Shown: piece after piece, positions 35,470-44,013 of the stretch | Position numbering within the stretch: the stretch's first letter is position 1 | How the letters are laid out: each line of letters starts with the position of its first letter | Origin: Natrinema pallidum DSM 3751 | GTDB lineage: Archaea; Halobacteriota; Halobacteria; Halobacteriales; Natrialbaceae | Length of the DNA: 64,000 nt | Assembly: GCF_000337615.1 (NCBI RefSeq) | Contig: NZ_AOII01000020.1 | Coordinates: 1-64,000, forward strand | Direction of reading: 5' to 3' | Position numbers and translations under genes: made by a program | The notes under the pieces: generated by a model | Told to the model about the DNA's origin: nothing | What the model saw: only the letters and a program-made list of their open reading frames with translations | Database searches by the model: none

Positions 35470-37461
35470 TTACAGATCGATGCGAGTCTCTTCCGTCCAG
35501 GTCGTCTCGTCGAGGACGACCGCGTGGTCCTCCCCGAAGACGTAGAGACGATCACCGACGTACATCGCGCGGGTTCCGGGCCCACCCACGTCGACGCGGG
35601 CGACCTCCTCGAGATCGCCGCCCTCGTAGTCGAACACGTAACTGCCCTGGCTGGCCGGCATGAAGAAGACGCCGTGGGCCTCGTCCTGTAGGAAGGCGGT
35701 GTGCGTTCGACTGACATCGCTGCCGTACTCGCTGGAGAGGATTTCCGAGTCGAGTTCGACGGGATCGGTCGGATCGCTTACGTCGAATAGCGTCGCCTTG
35801 GGACGACGGTCCTCCTGACCGATGCCGAGCACGAGGTCGTCCTCGAGCGGGTGGAGGTACTCCGAGAAGCCCGGGAGTTTGAGTTTGCCGTCGACGGCGG
35901 GATCGGTCGGGTCGGAGAGATCGAGCGTGTAGAACGGATCGATCTCGCGGTAGGTGACGACGTAGCCCTCGTCGCCCTCGAAGCGGACCGAGTAGATGCG
36001 CTCGTCGACGCCGAGCCCGGTCACGGAGCCGACCGTCTCGAGGTCCGAGTCGAGGACGTAGACATCGTTCACCGAGTCGACGCCGTGGGTTCGGGGAATC
36101 GTCGTCGCGATCCGGAGGTGGTCGTCGTGTTCGTCCATCGAGAACTGATTAAGCGGCGTCCCGGGAACCGCACCGCTGGCGTCGACGGACAGGTCGCCGT
36201 CGATATCGACCCTGACGATCCCCGTTGTCGTCAGTTCGCGCTGGTGTGCCGCGGCGTAGTCGCGAAGTCCCGTCTCGAACGCGCGATCGGAACTCCGGCG
36301 CGCGTCCTCGTCCATTCGGTCGCGCCAGTCGTCGAGGATCTCCTGTAGTTCGACGGCCTTGGCGCGTTTGGACACGTCGATGTCGTCCAGCGCCGCGACG
36401 CGCTCGCGGGCCTCGGCGTCGAGCAGCGCGGAGCCGTTCTCGCTGCCGAGGTACGACCGCCGCAGGTCGTACTCGTCGGTCGAACGGGTATAGGAGAGGT
36501 AGATTCCGTTCTCCGAGACGTAGGTCGCCGACAGCGAACGCGAGCCGACGACGCTTGTCTCGCTTTCCAGGCGGCCCGTCTCGGGATCGACGCGGGCAGC
36601 CGTGTAGACCGCATCGGCGTCAGCATCCGCGGTCGGTCGAACGACATCGGTACACGCGATCGTCCGATCGCCGTACGGTTCGATCGGACACGGATCGTCC
36701 CCCGGCCGGTCGACGAGGACGAGGTAAAGGTCACCGTCATACAGGCGGGCCGTCTCGAGTCGCGCCTCGAGGTCCGTGCGCCACTGCTCGTCGGGGGCCT
36801 CGGGATCGCTCACGTCGTAGCCGGCGGCTTCCTCGTCGCCGAGGACGATGAGGGTCTCTCCCGCGAGCAGCAGGTCGCCGGAGAGGGGAATCGAGCCGAT
36901 CGTTTCGGGGGCTTCGGGGTCGCTCACGTCGACGATCGACGTCTCACCCCATCGGGACGTGTAGCGATGGTCGGCGTAGTAGACCGATTCGCCGTCGGTT
37001 TTCAGTACGTCGGGTTCGTCGAGGGCCGCTTCCTGAACGTTCGTCTCGGAGTAGCGGGGCTCGCCGTTCGAGGCGGATGTCGTTTCGCCCGCGCCACCGT
37101 CGGACATTCCGCCGCCGTCGGCCATCCCGCCGGCGTCGGTACTCCTGCCGCTCTCGGCCACGTCGTCGGCGTCCGCTTCCGCGTCGACCGCCGCGTCGTC
37201 ACCGGCCGCCCGAACCGTTGCGGACGGTCGAGTCAGAGCAGCGGTCTCCGATCGATCGGCAAAGTACTCGGCGAACGCATCCTCGGACGCGAAGGTTGTT
37301 AGTTCGGGTTCGCTCCGACCGGCGAGTGACCCGTCCGCTCGCTCGGTGTCGGTCCCGTCAGTCCGCCGCTCGTCGAACAGGCCCGTGAGGCCGGCACCGA
37401 TGACCGACCCCACCACCAGCGCTGCGAGGGCGACCGCGATCAGAGTCGTTCTGCGATCCAT
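35470..37461 (-). CDS. Secreted beta-propeller domain protein
   Basis: A 663-residue protein with one N-terminal hydrophobic segment (LIAVALAALVVGSVIGAGLTG) and an acidic, Ser/Gly-rich linker (to about residue 125). After that come repeated strands of the form VDVSDPEAPETIGSIPLSGDLLLAGETLIVLGDE, YDVSDPEAPDE and DVSDPTDPVELD, characteristic of the C-terminal beta-propeller family (PF09826-type) found in archaeal surface proteins. It is probably anchored by the N-terminal helix and faces outward. Binding partner unknown. A TATA-like CTTATTAC (37481-37488, minus strand) lies about 23 bases before the start. Confidence 0.82.
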   Translation of the reverse strand: MDRRTTLIAVALAALVVGSVIGAGLTGLFDERRTDGTDTERADGSLAGRSEPELTTFASEDAFAEYFADRSETAALTRPSATVRAAGDDAAVDAEADADDVAESGRSTDAGGMADGGGMSDGGAGETTSASNGEPRYSETNVQEAALDEPDVLKTDGESVYYADHRYTSRWGETSIVDVSDPEAPETIGSIPLSGDLLLAGETLIVLGDEEAAGYDVSDPEAPDEQWRTDLEARLETARLYDGDLYLVLVDRPGDDPCPIEPYGDRTIACTDVVRPTADADADAVYTAARVDPETGRLESETSVVGSRSLSATYVSENGIYLSYTRSTDEYDLRRSYLGSENGSALLDAEARERVAALDDIDVSKRAKAVELQEILDDWRDRMDEDARRSSDRAFETGLRDYAAAHQRELTTTGIVRVDIDGDLSVDASGAVPGTPLNQFSMDEHDDHLRIATTIPRTHGVDSVNDVYVLDSDLETVGSVTGLGVDERIYSVRFEGDEGYVVTYREIDPFYTLDLSDPTDPAVDGKLKLPGFSEYLHPLEDDLVLGIGQEDRRPKATLFDVSDPTDPVELDSEILSSEYGSDVSRTHTAFLQDEAHGVFFMPASQGSYVFDYEGGDLEEVARVDVGGPGTRAMYVGDRLYVFGEDHAVVLDETTWTEETRIDL

Positions 37462-37618
37462 ATTCCTTCAATCCAACCCTCGTAATAAGGGTGCACCGCT
37501 AGGTAAAACGCCACTTTCACCCACCGAACCCGAGGAGCGCCATCACCACTCGTCCAGAGAGCGCCGCTCGGCGGCGTTCGCGTCGCGTAAACCCTTTTCC
37601 CGCCCTCGAGAGTTCGAC

Positions 37619-37626
37619 CGGATTTA
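37619..37626 (+). promoter_or_regulatory. TATA box of the thiolase gene at 37653
   Basis: GATTTAAG lies about 30 bases before the ATG, the spacing of a leaderless haloarchaeal promoter. Confidence 0.5.
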
Positions 37627-37652
37627 AGTTCGTGAGGGGCATTCGGTAGTAT

Positions 37653-38789
37653 ATGTCACAGACGCCAGTCGTAGTCAAGGCAGTCCGGACGCCACAGGGG
37701 AAAGAAGACGGCGTGTACGCCGACGTTCGTAGCGAGGATCTCTCGGTCCCGCTGATCGACGAGATTCTGGCCGAAACCGGTCTCTCCGGGGAGGAGGTCG
37801 ACGATCTGATGTGGGGCTGCGCCCAGCAGCGCGAGGAGCAGGACAACAACCTCGCCCGCGTCATCGCTCTCCTCTCGGAACTCGGGGAGTCGGTGCCGGC
37901 GACGACGATCAACCGCTGGTGTGCCTCCTCGATGCAGTCGGTCATCTCCGCCTCCGACGCCATCGCGGCCGGCAACCGAGACGCCATCATCGCCGGCGGC
38001 GTCGAGAGCATGAGCCGCGTCGCGATGGGCGAGAGCTACGGCCACATTCACCCGAAGATCTCCGAACTGTACGACCTCGGGGACCTCCAGATGGGGATGA
38101 CCGCCGAGAAAGTCGCCGCGGAGTACGGCGTCAGCCGCGAGGAACAGGACGAGTACGCCGCCCGTAGCCAGCAGCGAGCCACCGAGGCGACCGAAGAAGG
38201 CCGCTTCGACGACGAGATCGTCCCGATCGAAACCGAGGACGGCACCGTCGAGGAAGACGAGGGCATCCGACCGGGCACCACCCCGGAGAAACTCGCCGAG
38301 CTTCCGACCGTCTTCAAGGAGGACGGCACCGTCACGCCCGGCAACGCGTCCCAGATCTCCGACGGAGCCGCTGCCCTGCTGATCACCAGCGAGGCCTTCG
38401 CCGAGGAACACGACCTCGAGATCATGGCCGAGATCGGGCAGAACAACGTCGCCGGCGTCGATCCCACCGTCATGGGAATCGGCCCGGTCCCGGCGACGAA
38501 GGGGCTGCTCGAGCGCAACGGCCGCGACATCGACGACTACGATCTCGTTGAACTCAACGAGGCCTTCGCGAGCCAGTCGATCTACTCGCGCGACGAACTC
38601 GGCATCGACCCCGAGATCTTCAACGTCAACGGCGGTGCGATCGCGCTCGGTCACCCGCTGGGCGCGTCGGGCGCTCGCCTGCCGGTGACCCTGATCAACG
38701 AACTCCAGAAGCGCGGCGGCGGCCTCGGACTGGCGACGCTCTGTGTCGGCTTCGGACAGGGTGCGGCGATCGAGTTCGAGGTTAACTGA
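37653..38789 (+). CDS. Thiolase (acetyl-CoA C-acyltransferase)
   Basis: A 378-residue thiolase, with catalytic C90 in [26 protein letters not shown] for the histidine and LCVGFGQG for the second cysteine. It closely resembles the thiolase at 3601 throughout, so these are recent paralogues, while the one at 21793 is a separate type. It has its own promoter and no beta-oxidation neighbours; the adjoining genes are a secreted propeller protein and small membrane proteins. Possibly a housekeeping or biosynthetic copy, but this is not shown by sequence. Confidence 0.92.
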   Translation: MSQTPVVVKAVRTPQGKEDGVYADVRSEDLSVPLIDEILAETGLSGEEVDDLMWGCAQQREEQDNNLARVIALLSELGESVPATTINRWCASSMQSVISASDAIAAGNRDAIIAGGVESMSRVAMGESYGHIHPKISELYDLGDLQMGMTAEKVAAEYGVSREEQDEYAARSQQRATEATEEGRFDDEIVPIETEDGTVEEDEGIRPGTTPEKLAELPTVFKEDGTVTPGNASQISDGAAALLITSEAFAEEHDLEIMAEIGQNNVAGVDPTVMGIGPVPATKGLLERNGRDIDDYDLVELNEAFASQSIYSRDELGIDPEIFNVNGGAIALGHPLGASGARLPVTLINELQKRGGGLGLATLCVGFGQGAAIEFEVN

Positions 38790-38978
38790 AGCGCGGTTCG
38801 GAGACCAACGGCCGAAAACCGCGGATCGAGAGCGATCTCGAGGGGACGTGTTACGGACGGCGCAGGACTGAGGATCGGCCGCGAGACGAATTCAGCGCGT
38901 GATCTGACCCGATCTGCCCGTTTCGATGGGTGCGAACGTTTCGACAGGATATTTACGTTCGAGTCGTTTCGGGAACAT

Positions 38979-39200
38979 ATGGGCGGCGTGAAACGTCTCT
39001 ATGACCGCACCGATGCGTGGTTGCGGGGGCTCTCCCGCGGACGGTACGCGGCCGTTTTGGGGTTGGCGACGGGTATCGGGGTCCTCGCAGTCGGCTTCCT
39101 GTTGAGTCGGGACCTCCTCCTCGTTCAAGCGGTCACGATGGCGCTCGTCATGTTCGGCCTCGAGTGTGCGTTCGGGCGATGGGGGGAGTACGCGAGCTAA
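38979..39200 (+). CDS. Small two-helix membrane protein
   Basis: A 73-residue protein with a basic N-terminus (KRLYDRTDAWLRGLSRGR), two hydrophobic segments (AAVLGLATGIGVLAVGFLL and LLLVQAVTMALVMFGLECAF) and a short tail. I recognise no family. A TATA-like GATATTTACG starts about 32 bases before the ATG, which supports it as a real leaderless gene. Ends before another small membrane protein with 87 bases between. Confidence 0.6.
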   Translation: MGGVKRLYDRTDAWLRGLSRGRYAAVLGLATGIGVLAVGFLLSRDLLLVQAVTMALVMFGLECAFGRWGEYAS

Positions 39201-39287
39201 CAGCATGTCCGTCGGCTCTCCGCCGCCCATCCTCGAGCCACCGTCGGTTGGGGGGTCGTTTAGTATCCTCGAGTCCGTAGGTTTCGT

Positions 39288-39605
39288 ATGCGCATCGGGT
39301 TGCTCGCGATCATCGTCGGAATCCCGCTGGCCTGGCATCTCGGGCTCACCGCACTCGCCTACTGGGACGCCGGTCGGGTGGGCCTCGAGCCCCAGTGGAA
39401 GTGGGCGGCGATCACCTTCTGTATCCCGCTGGTCGGGTTTTTCAGCTACATCTTCGAGCGCAGCGAACTCTCCTACGATCCCGAGACCGACCCCTATCGG
39501 GGGCACAACGTCAACATCCACCCCTCGCGGGCCGACGACACGTCGCTGCCGTCGCGCGGTGACGACCGCCTCGAGCCGGCGCTCGAGGAAACCGACGACG
39601 AGTAG
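39288..39605 (+). CDS. Small membrane protein with acidic tail
   Basis: A 105-residue protein: an N-terminal hydrophobic segment (IGLLAIIVGIPLAWHLGLTALAYW), a second one (WAAITFCIPLVGFFSYIF), then an acidic hydrophilic C-terminus with YDPETDPYRGHNVNIHPSR. The layout resembles the short haloarchaeal two-helix proteins often annotated only as hypothetical. It is followed by the TraB-like gene after 47 bases on the same strand, so they may share a transcript. Confidence 0.62.
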   Translation: MRIGLLAIIVGIPLAWHLGLTALAYWDAGRVGLEPQWKWAAITFCIPLVGFFSYIFERSELSYDPETDPYRGHNVNIHPSRADDTSLPSRGDDRLEPALEETDDE

Positions 39606-39652
39606 CAGGCGGGGTCGTGGCTTCAAGCCGCTGGCCGGTGAATACACAGGGG

Positions 39653-40411
39653 ATGTCCGACCACGGCACAGTCACCGTCGTCCCCAGCGTCCACTTCTCG
39701 CCGACACATTGCCGACGGGTCCGGGAACGAATCCGCGCGGTCGAGCCGAACCTCGTCGCCGTCGAACTCGACGAGTCGCGCTTCGAGCGCCTCGAGGCCG
39801 CGACCGAGCCGGACCTCGCCGAGCTGAGCCGCGAGTTGTCGCCGCCGGCCGCGGCCGCCTACAGTGCAGTCCGTGCGTTCCAGCGGACGGTCGTCCGGCT
39901 CGCCGGGCTCGATCCCGAGTACACCGACATGGAGGCGGCCATCGAGACGGCCGCCGAGCGAGACCTCGACGTCGCGCTGATCGACGATCCGGTCGCGGAG
40001 ACCCTGCGGGAACTCGCCCGTCGCATCGGCCCGTTGACGATCCCGCGAAGCATGCTCCGTGCGCAGTCGATGGGACCGGACGCGTACGCCGACCTGCTGG
40101 CGCTGCTCGAGCAGCCCGTCGCGGAGATTTCACACGGTGACGACGTCCGGCCGGCGATCGACCACCTCCGGCGGCTGTTCCCCGAGGTGGCGGCGGGACT
40201 GATCGACCGCCGGGATCGGTCGATGGCACGGCGGCTCCACGCGCTCCGGCGTGAGGGCCACGACGTCGTCGCGGTCGTCGGCGCGGGCCACCACAACGGA
40301 GTCGAGCGGCGACTCGCGACGCTCGAGGGCGAACGCAACGCCGCCGAGCGGACCGAATCGGTCCCGATCAGAACGCCCGCACGGACGGTAACGCGAATTC
40401 CGATCGAGTGA
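39653..40411 (+). CDS. TraB/PrgY-like protein
   Basis: A 252-residue protein of the TraB/TIKI-like fold. The start has TVTVVPSVHFSPTHCRRVRERI and NLVAVELDESRFERL, and near the end DRRDRSMARRLHALR and VVAVVGAGHHNGVERRL, all matching the conserved blocks of this family. Bacterial TraB/PrgY proteins shut down peptide pheromones and related animal proteins are metalloproteases; the archaeal role is unknown. Usual archaeal TraB proteins carry a C-terminal multi-helix membrane part, which is missing here, so this is the soluble short form. The ATG at 39653 is chosen because conserved sequence starts there. Confidence 0.78.
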   Translation: MSDHGTVTVVPSVHFSPTHCRRVRERIRAVEPNLVAVELDESRFERLEAATEPDLAELSRELSPPAAAAYSAVRAFQRTVVRLAGLDPEYTDMEAAIETAAERDLDVALIDDPVAETLRELARRIGPLTIPRSMLRAQSMGPDAYADLLALLEQPVAEISHGDDVRPAIDHLRRLFPEVAAGLIDRRDRSMARRLHALRREGHDVVAVVGAGHHNGVERRLATLEGERNAAERTESVPIRTPARTVTRIPIE

Positions 40412-40455
40412 GCGGGCTCGAACCGCTCGCGCCGACCGGGGAGACCGAGTTGCGA

Positions 40456-42141
40456 TCAGTCGTCGGCCGGTGCCCCACTGTCCCCGCCGACTTTCGTGTC
40501 GGGGACGGTGCCGTCGTCGTTCCAGCCGCGCTCGGCGTAGTACTCCTCGAGCCCCTGCTCGAAGTCGGGCAGTTCGTAGGGCAGCCGGTCGTCGCCGCGG
40601 TCGAAGCCGCGCTGGTTATTGAAGTGTCGTTCCAGCGCGACGACCTCGCCGCCGAGGGCGAGCAGATCGTCGTAGTCGGCATCGAGCAGCGTCTCGATGC
40701 GCTCTTCGGTCAGGAAGTCCCGGGAGAACTTACAGAAGATCGCGCTGTCCTTGACGGCGTTCAGGTTCTCGAGTTCGACGAGCTTTGGCGGCTTGTCCTC
40801 GAGTCCCTCCTTCTGGAACGCGTCTTCCTCGCCGACCAGCGGGTACTCGTAGGGGTAGAACTCGGCGTACATGTGGTCGGCACCGCGGTTCGAGGTCGCG
40901 AAGGCGAGTCCCTGGCCGTTCAACGTACGGCCGTCGTGGGCGGCGAACTCCATGCCCTTGACCGACCAGTTCTCGACGCCGAGCTCGTCGTGAACCCGGT
41001 CGATACCCTCGGCGAGCGTGTCGCCGACGCCCTCGCGGTAGGCGATCCGCTCGACGAGATCGTGAATGAGGTCGACGTTGCCGAACTCGTCCTCGCTGGC
41101 GAGGTAGGCCGCGACGGTGTCGCCCGCCGAGATGGTGTCGAGTCCGTACTCGTCGCACAGCTTGTTCGATTTCATCACGTCGACGATATCGTCGACGCCG
41201 GAGTTCGAACCGAACGCCATCAACGTCTCGTATTCGGGACCCTCGGTCTCGAGGTCGGACGCCTCGTCCCGCGTCGGCAGCTTGCAGGCGAACGCACACG
41301 ACGAGCAGGTGCCTTTCTTGTACTTCTTCTCCTCGACGCGGTCGCCGCTGATCCCGTCGATGCCGTCGAACGACAGGTCCTCGAAGTAGTAACTCGGCAG
41401 GGCCTCGACCATGTTGGCGTACTCCGCGACCGACGTGGTCCCCTGGGCCTTCATGGGGTGGTCGGCCTGGGCGGCCTCACCGTGGATCTCCATCTGGACC
41501 GGCGGAATATCGACCTCGGCGGTCGAGTCGCCGTCGAAGGTGATCGCCTTGACGTTCTTCGAGCCGAGGACGGCACCGAGTCCGCCCCGACCGAAGGCAC
41601 GCTCCTCGGAGGTCATCATCGAGGCGAATCGAACCCGGTTCTCACCGGCCGGGCCGATGATCACAGTGTGTTCCGCGCCGAGGTCGCGTTCGCCCTCGAT
41701 GTACGCACAGGTTTCCGGGACGGTCGCCTCGGCGAGGTCCGGGACTGCCTCGAACTCGACGCCCTCGTCGGTAACGTGAACGATAACGAGGTCGTCGCTC
41801 GCGCCGGTGATCTCGACGGCGCTGTAGCCGGTTCCGGTGAAGTTCCGCGAAAGGAACCCGCCGGCGTTCGAGGAGAGCAGGCCATCGGTCAGCGGCGAGA
41901 CGCCGGTCGCCGACATCCGGCCGGTGAAACTCATCGTCGAGTGCTGCATCGGCCCCGTTGCGAAGTACAGCCGGTTGTCGGCTCCCAGCGGATCGGCGTC
42001 GAACGGGACCCGTTCGTGGGCGAGTTTCGTTCCGAGCGCCCGTCCGCCGACGTACGACTCGAGGACGTCGTCGATGTCCTCGGTCTCGACGGTTCGGTCC
42101 CCGACATCGATCGAGCACAGCGGTCCTCGTACGTGTCTCAT
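40456..42141 (-). CDS. Aldehyde:ferredoxin oxidoreductase (tungsten enzyme family)
   Basis: A 561-residue member of the AOR family, which uses a tungsten (or molybdenum) bis-pyranopterin cofactor and one [4Fe-4S] cluster to oxidise aldehydes to acids with ferredoxin. Cluster ligands CSSCAFAC lie about residues 280-288, with the fourth cysteine in FCKFSRDF near 469. The N-terminal domain has YVGGRALGTKLA, GPMQHSTMSFTGRMS and SSNAGGF; GRGGLGAVLGSKNVKAI is the pterin-binding region. Slightly shorter than the typical 600-residue enzymes, but no domain is missing. The ferredoxin at 33395 could be a partner, though distance makes this a guess. Substrate unknown. Confidence 0.9.
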   Translation of the reverse strand: MRHVRGPLCSIDVGDRTVETEDIDDVLESYVGGRALGTKLAHERVPFDADPLGADNRLYFATGPMQHSTMSFTGRMSATGVSPLTDGLLSSNAGGFLSRNFTGTGYSAVEITGASDDLVIVHVTDEGVEFEAVPDLAEATVPETCAYIEGERDLGAEHTVIIGPAGENRVRFASMMTSEERAFGRGGLGAVLGSKNVKAITFDGDSTAEVDIPPVQMEIHGEAAQADHPMKAQGTTSVAEYANMVEALPSYYFEDLSFDGIDGISGDRVEEKKYKKGTCSSCAFACKLPTRDEASDLETEGPEYETLMAFGSNSGVDDIVDVMKSNKLCDEYGLDTISAGDTVAAYLASEDEFGNVDLIHDLVERIAYREGVGDTLAEGIDRVHDELGVENWSVKGMEFAAHDGRTLNGQGLAFATSNRGADHMYAEFYPYEYPLVGEEDAFQKEGLEDKPPKLVELENLNAVKDSAIFCKFSRDFLTEERIETLLDADYDDLLALGGEVVALERHFNNQRGFDRGDDRLPYELPDFEQGLEEYYAERGWNDDGTVPDTKVGGDSGAPADD

Positions 42142-42262
42142 GGTCACACAGTGGTAGGCACGGCCGCAAAACGGTACCGGTTTTTCAGGCAGGTTCGCCC
42201 GGTGGAACGGTGCGTTGCCAGTCGGCGAACGGCGGAGTGTCGACGGGACCGCGTCGAGACTC

Positions 42263-42273
42263 GGCTTTATGTA
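42263..42273 (+). promoter_or_regulatory. TATA box of the DUF2391-like gene
   Basis: GGCTTTATGTA lies about 28 bases before the ATG at 42296, consistent with a leaderless transcript. Confidence 0.5.
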
Positions 42274-42295
42274 GCCGCGGTCGCTGGGTTCGTGC

Positions 42296-42961
42296 ATGTC
42301 CCGGTCGAAGCGGCCTCGCGAGGAGACGACCCTTGACGACGTTTACGACCAACTCGAGGCGCTCGAGGAGACGGTCGATACGTCGGACGAACGGTCGGAG
42401 GTACACCGGACGATGCATCTCGTCAGTCGGCTGTCACACAACGCGGCGGTCGGGAAGGTGATTACCGGATTCACCCGCAAGGACAAGGCGGAGGCGTTCG
42501 TTGGCAGCGTCGTGATCGGCCTTCCGATGGTGGTCGAAGACGGCGTATTCAGTATCGGTTCGTTCCTGGCGACGCATCCCGGCTTGCTGCTGCTGCACTT
42601 CGTATTCACGGTCGGGCTGGTCGTCGGCATCCTCTACGTCGCCGATTTCCGGGAGGTCCAGATTCACAATCCCTACTTCGGCGTCGTTCCGCGTCGCCCC
42701 GTCTGGGTGTTGCTGATCGCGTTCGCGACTGCCGCGGGGGTGATGACGCTGTGGGGCCGAATCACGTGGGCCGAGCCGTGGGTCAACTGCTGTCAGGTTT
42801 CGGTCGTCTTCACCGCGATGGCGCTGGGCGGTTCGCTGGGCGACATTCTGCCCGGGGAGAGCGAGCAGCGGGCCCTCGACGACCCGGGCTCCCCCGACGG
42901 CGGTCGGCGGGTCGTCTCGCGGGCGGAACGGTCCGCGCGAACGGAACGTTTATCCGAGTGA
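42296..42961 (+). CDS. Integral membrane protein, DUF2391-like
   Basis: A 221-residue protein. An N-terminal 35-residue acidic helix (DDVYDQLEALEETV) is followed by about four to five hydrophobic segments, with the well-conserved KAEAFVGSVVIGLPMVVEDGVF and SVVFTAMALGGSLGDILPGESEQ. This matches the DUF2391 (TIGR02587-like) group of archaeal and bacterial membrane proteins, for which no function is known. Divergent from the aldehyde oxidoreductase with 154 bases between; followed after 16 bases by the EamA-type gene, so the two could be one transcript. Confidence 0.75.
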   Translation: MSRSKRPREETTLDDVYDQLEALEETVDTSDERSEVHRTMHLVSRLSHNAAVGKVITGFTRKDKAEAFVGSVVIGLPMVVEDGVFSIGSFLATHPGLLLLHFVFTVGLVVGILYVADFREVQIHNPYFGVVPRRPVWVLLIAFATAAGVMTLWGRITWAEPWVNCCQVSVVFTAMALGGSLGDILPGESEQRALDDPGSPDGGRRVVSRAERSARTERLSE

Positions 42962-42977
42962 CGGCAAAGCCGGCCCC

Positions 42978-43391
42978 ATGGTCAGTACGGCGATTCTGTT
43001 CGCACTCGGCGCATTGCTGCTCTACGGCGGCTGGGCGGTCACCGGCGGCGTCGCGACGCGCTCGCTCTCGCCCGTGAACGCGGTCTTTCTCTCCTACGTC
43101 GCCAGTCTCGTGATCGTCGGCGGCTACGTGCTCTCCCTGCGCCGCCCCATCGTCGGCACCCGCGTCGACATCACCTTCGCGCTCGTCTCCGGGGCGTTCC
43201 TCGCAGCCGCGTCGATCTGTTTTTACGCCGGTCTCGCGCGCGGGAACATGGCGATCGTATCGGCGATCGCCGCCCTGTACTTCGTCGTCCCGGCGGTCGT
43301 CGGCGTCTTCTATTTCGATGCCCAACTCTCCGCAACGAACGTCGCCGGACTCGCGCTCGCGGTGGTCGCCGTCGGCCTCGTCGCGACCTGA
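42978..43391 (+). CDS. EamA-like half transporter
   Basis: A 137-residue protein with about five hydrophobic segments corresponding to a single EamA (drug/metabolite transporter) unit: LLLYGGWAVTGGVATRSLSPVNAVFLSY, then FLAAASICFYAGLARGNMAIVSAIAALYFVVPAVVG. Full DMT transporters have two such units, so this one should work as a dimer, as in the small single-unit members. An own TATA-like CGTTTATCC overlaps the end of the upstream gene. Substrate not predictable. Confidence 0.75.
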   Translation: MVSTAILFALGALLLYGGWAVTGGVATRSLSPVNAVFLSYVASLVIVGGYVLSLRRPIVGTRVDITFALVSGAFLAAASICFYAGLARGNMAIVSAIAALYFVVPAVVGVFYFDAQLSATNVAGLALAVVAVGLVAT

Positions 43392-43571
43392 CTGCGGCGT
43401 TCGGCGGCCGCCCGTGACGTCACGGGTGTTCGTCCTCGTCGCCACCAGCGGGCTCGTGCGCCGGTCCTCACCGGCAGTCGGGACCGATCGGACAGACCTT
43501 GCCTCGAGCGCCGAGCGTAACGGTTCGCCGAGCCGCCGAAGTGTTTTGTGCTAACCGTTGAACGGTCGGTT

Positions 43572-43989
43572 ATGGATTGGACCGATCGAACGGCGACGCT
43601 CGGACTGCTCCTCGCGCTCTCGCTTGGCATCTGTACGCACTTTCTCGTCGCCAGCGACTTCGTCCTCGGTGCCCTCTTCGAATTCCTCGGCCTCGTGACG
43701 GTCGTCATCGGGTGGTTCATCCTCGCACCGGCGTACTACTTCCACACGCGGACCGAGGCTCGCGAAACGGAGTCGGCCGACGGGCGCGATTCGACGGACC
43801 GAGCGTCGGAACCGGAGTCGGCGGCTGCCGATGACCACCCTCCGGCGACGGTACGCCGCGGGCGAACCCTCCGAAGCGGAGTTCGAGCAGAAAGTCGAAC
43901 GGTTGCTCGAGACCGACGCCGGCGAGACCGGGGGCTCGAGCGATGGACGCATCGACGACGAACTGGACCGCGAACTCGAGTACGAGTGA
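43572..43989 (+). pseudogene. SHOCT-domain membrane protein with a frameshift
   Basis: Frame one from the ATG at 43572 encodes two hydrophobic segments (TLGLLLALSLGICTHFLVA and FEFLGLVTVVIGWFILAP), then an acidic linker ending in SAAAD, after which it turns arginine-rich. From about 43831 the next frame encodes TTLRRRYAAGEPSEAEFEQK and VERLLETDA, a complete SHOCT motif, ending at 43989. Two helices plus a C-terminal SHOCT domain is a common haloarchaeal architecture, so the two halves belong together and are split by one extra base near 43831-43834. Either the gene is broken, the sequence has an error, or the ATG at 43831 lets the second half be made separately. Confidence 0.65.
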
Positions 43990-44013
43990 GCGCTGCGAGC
44001 CCCCGACGACCGC

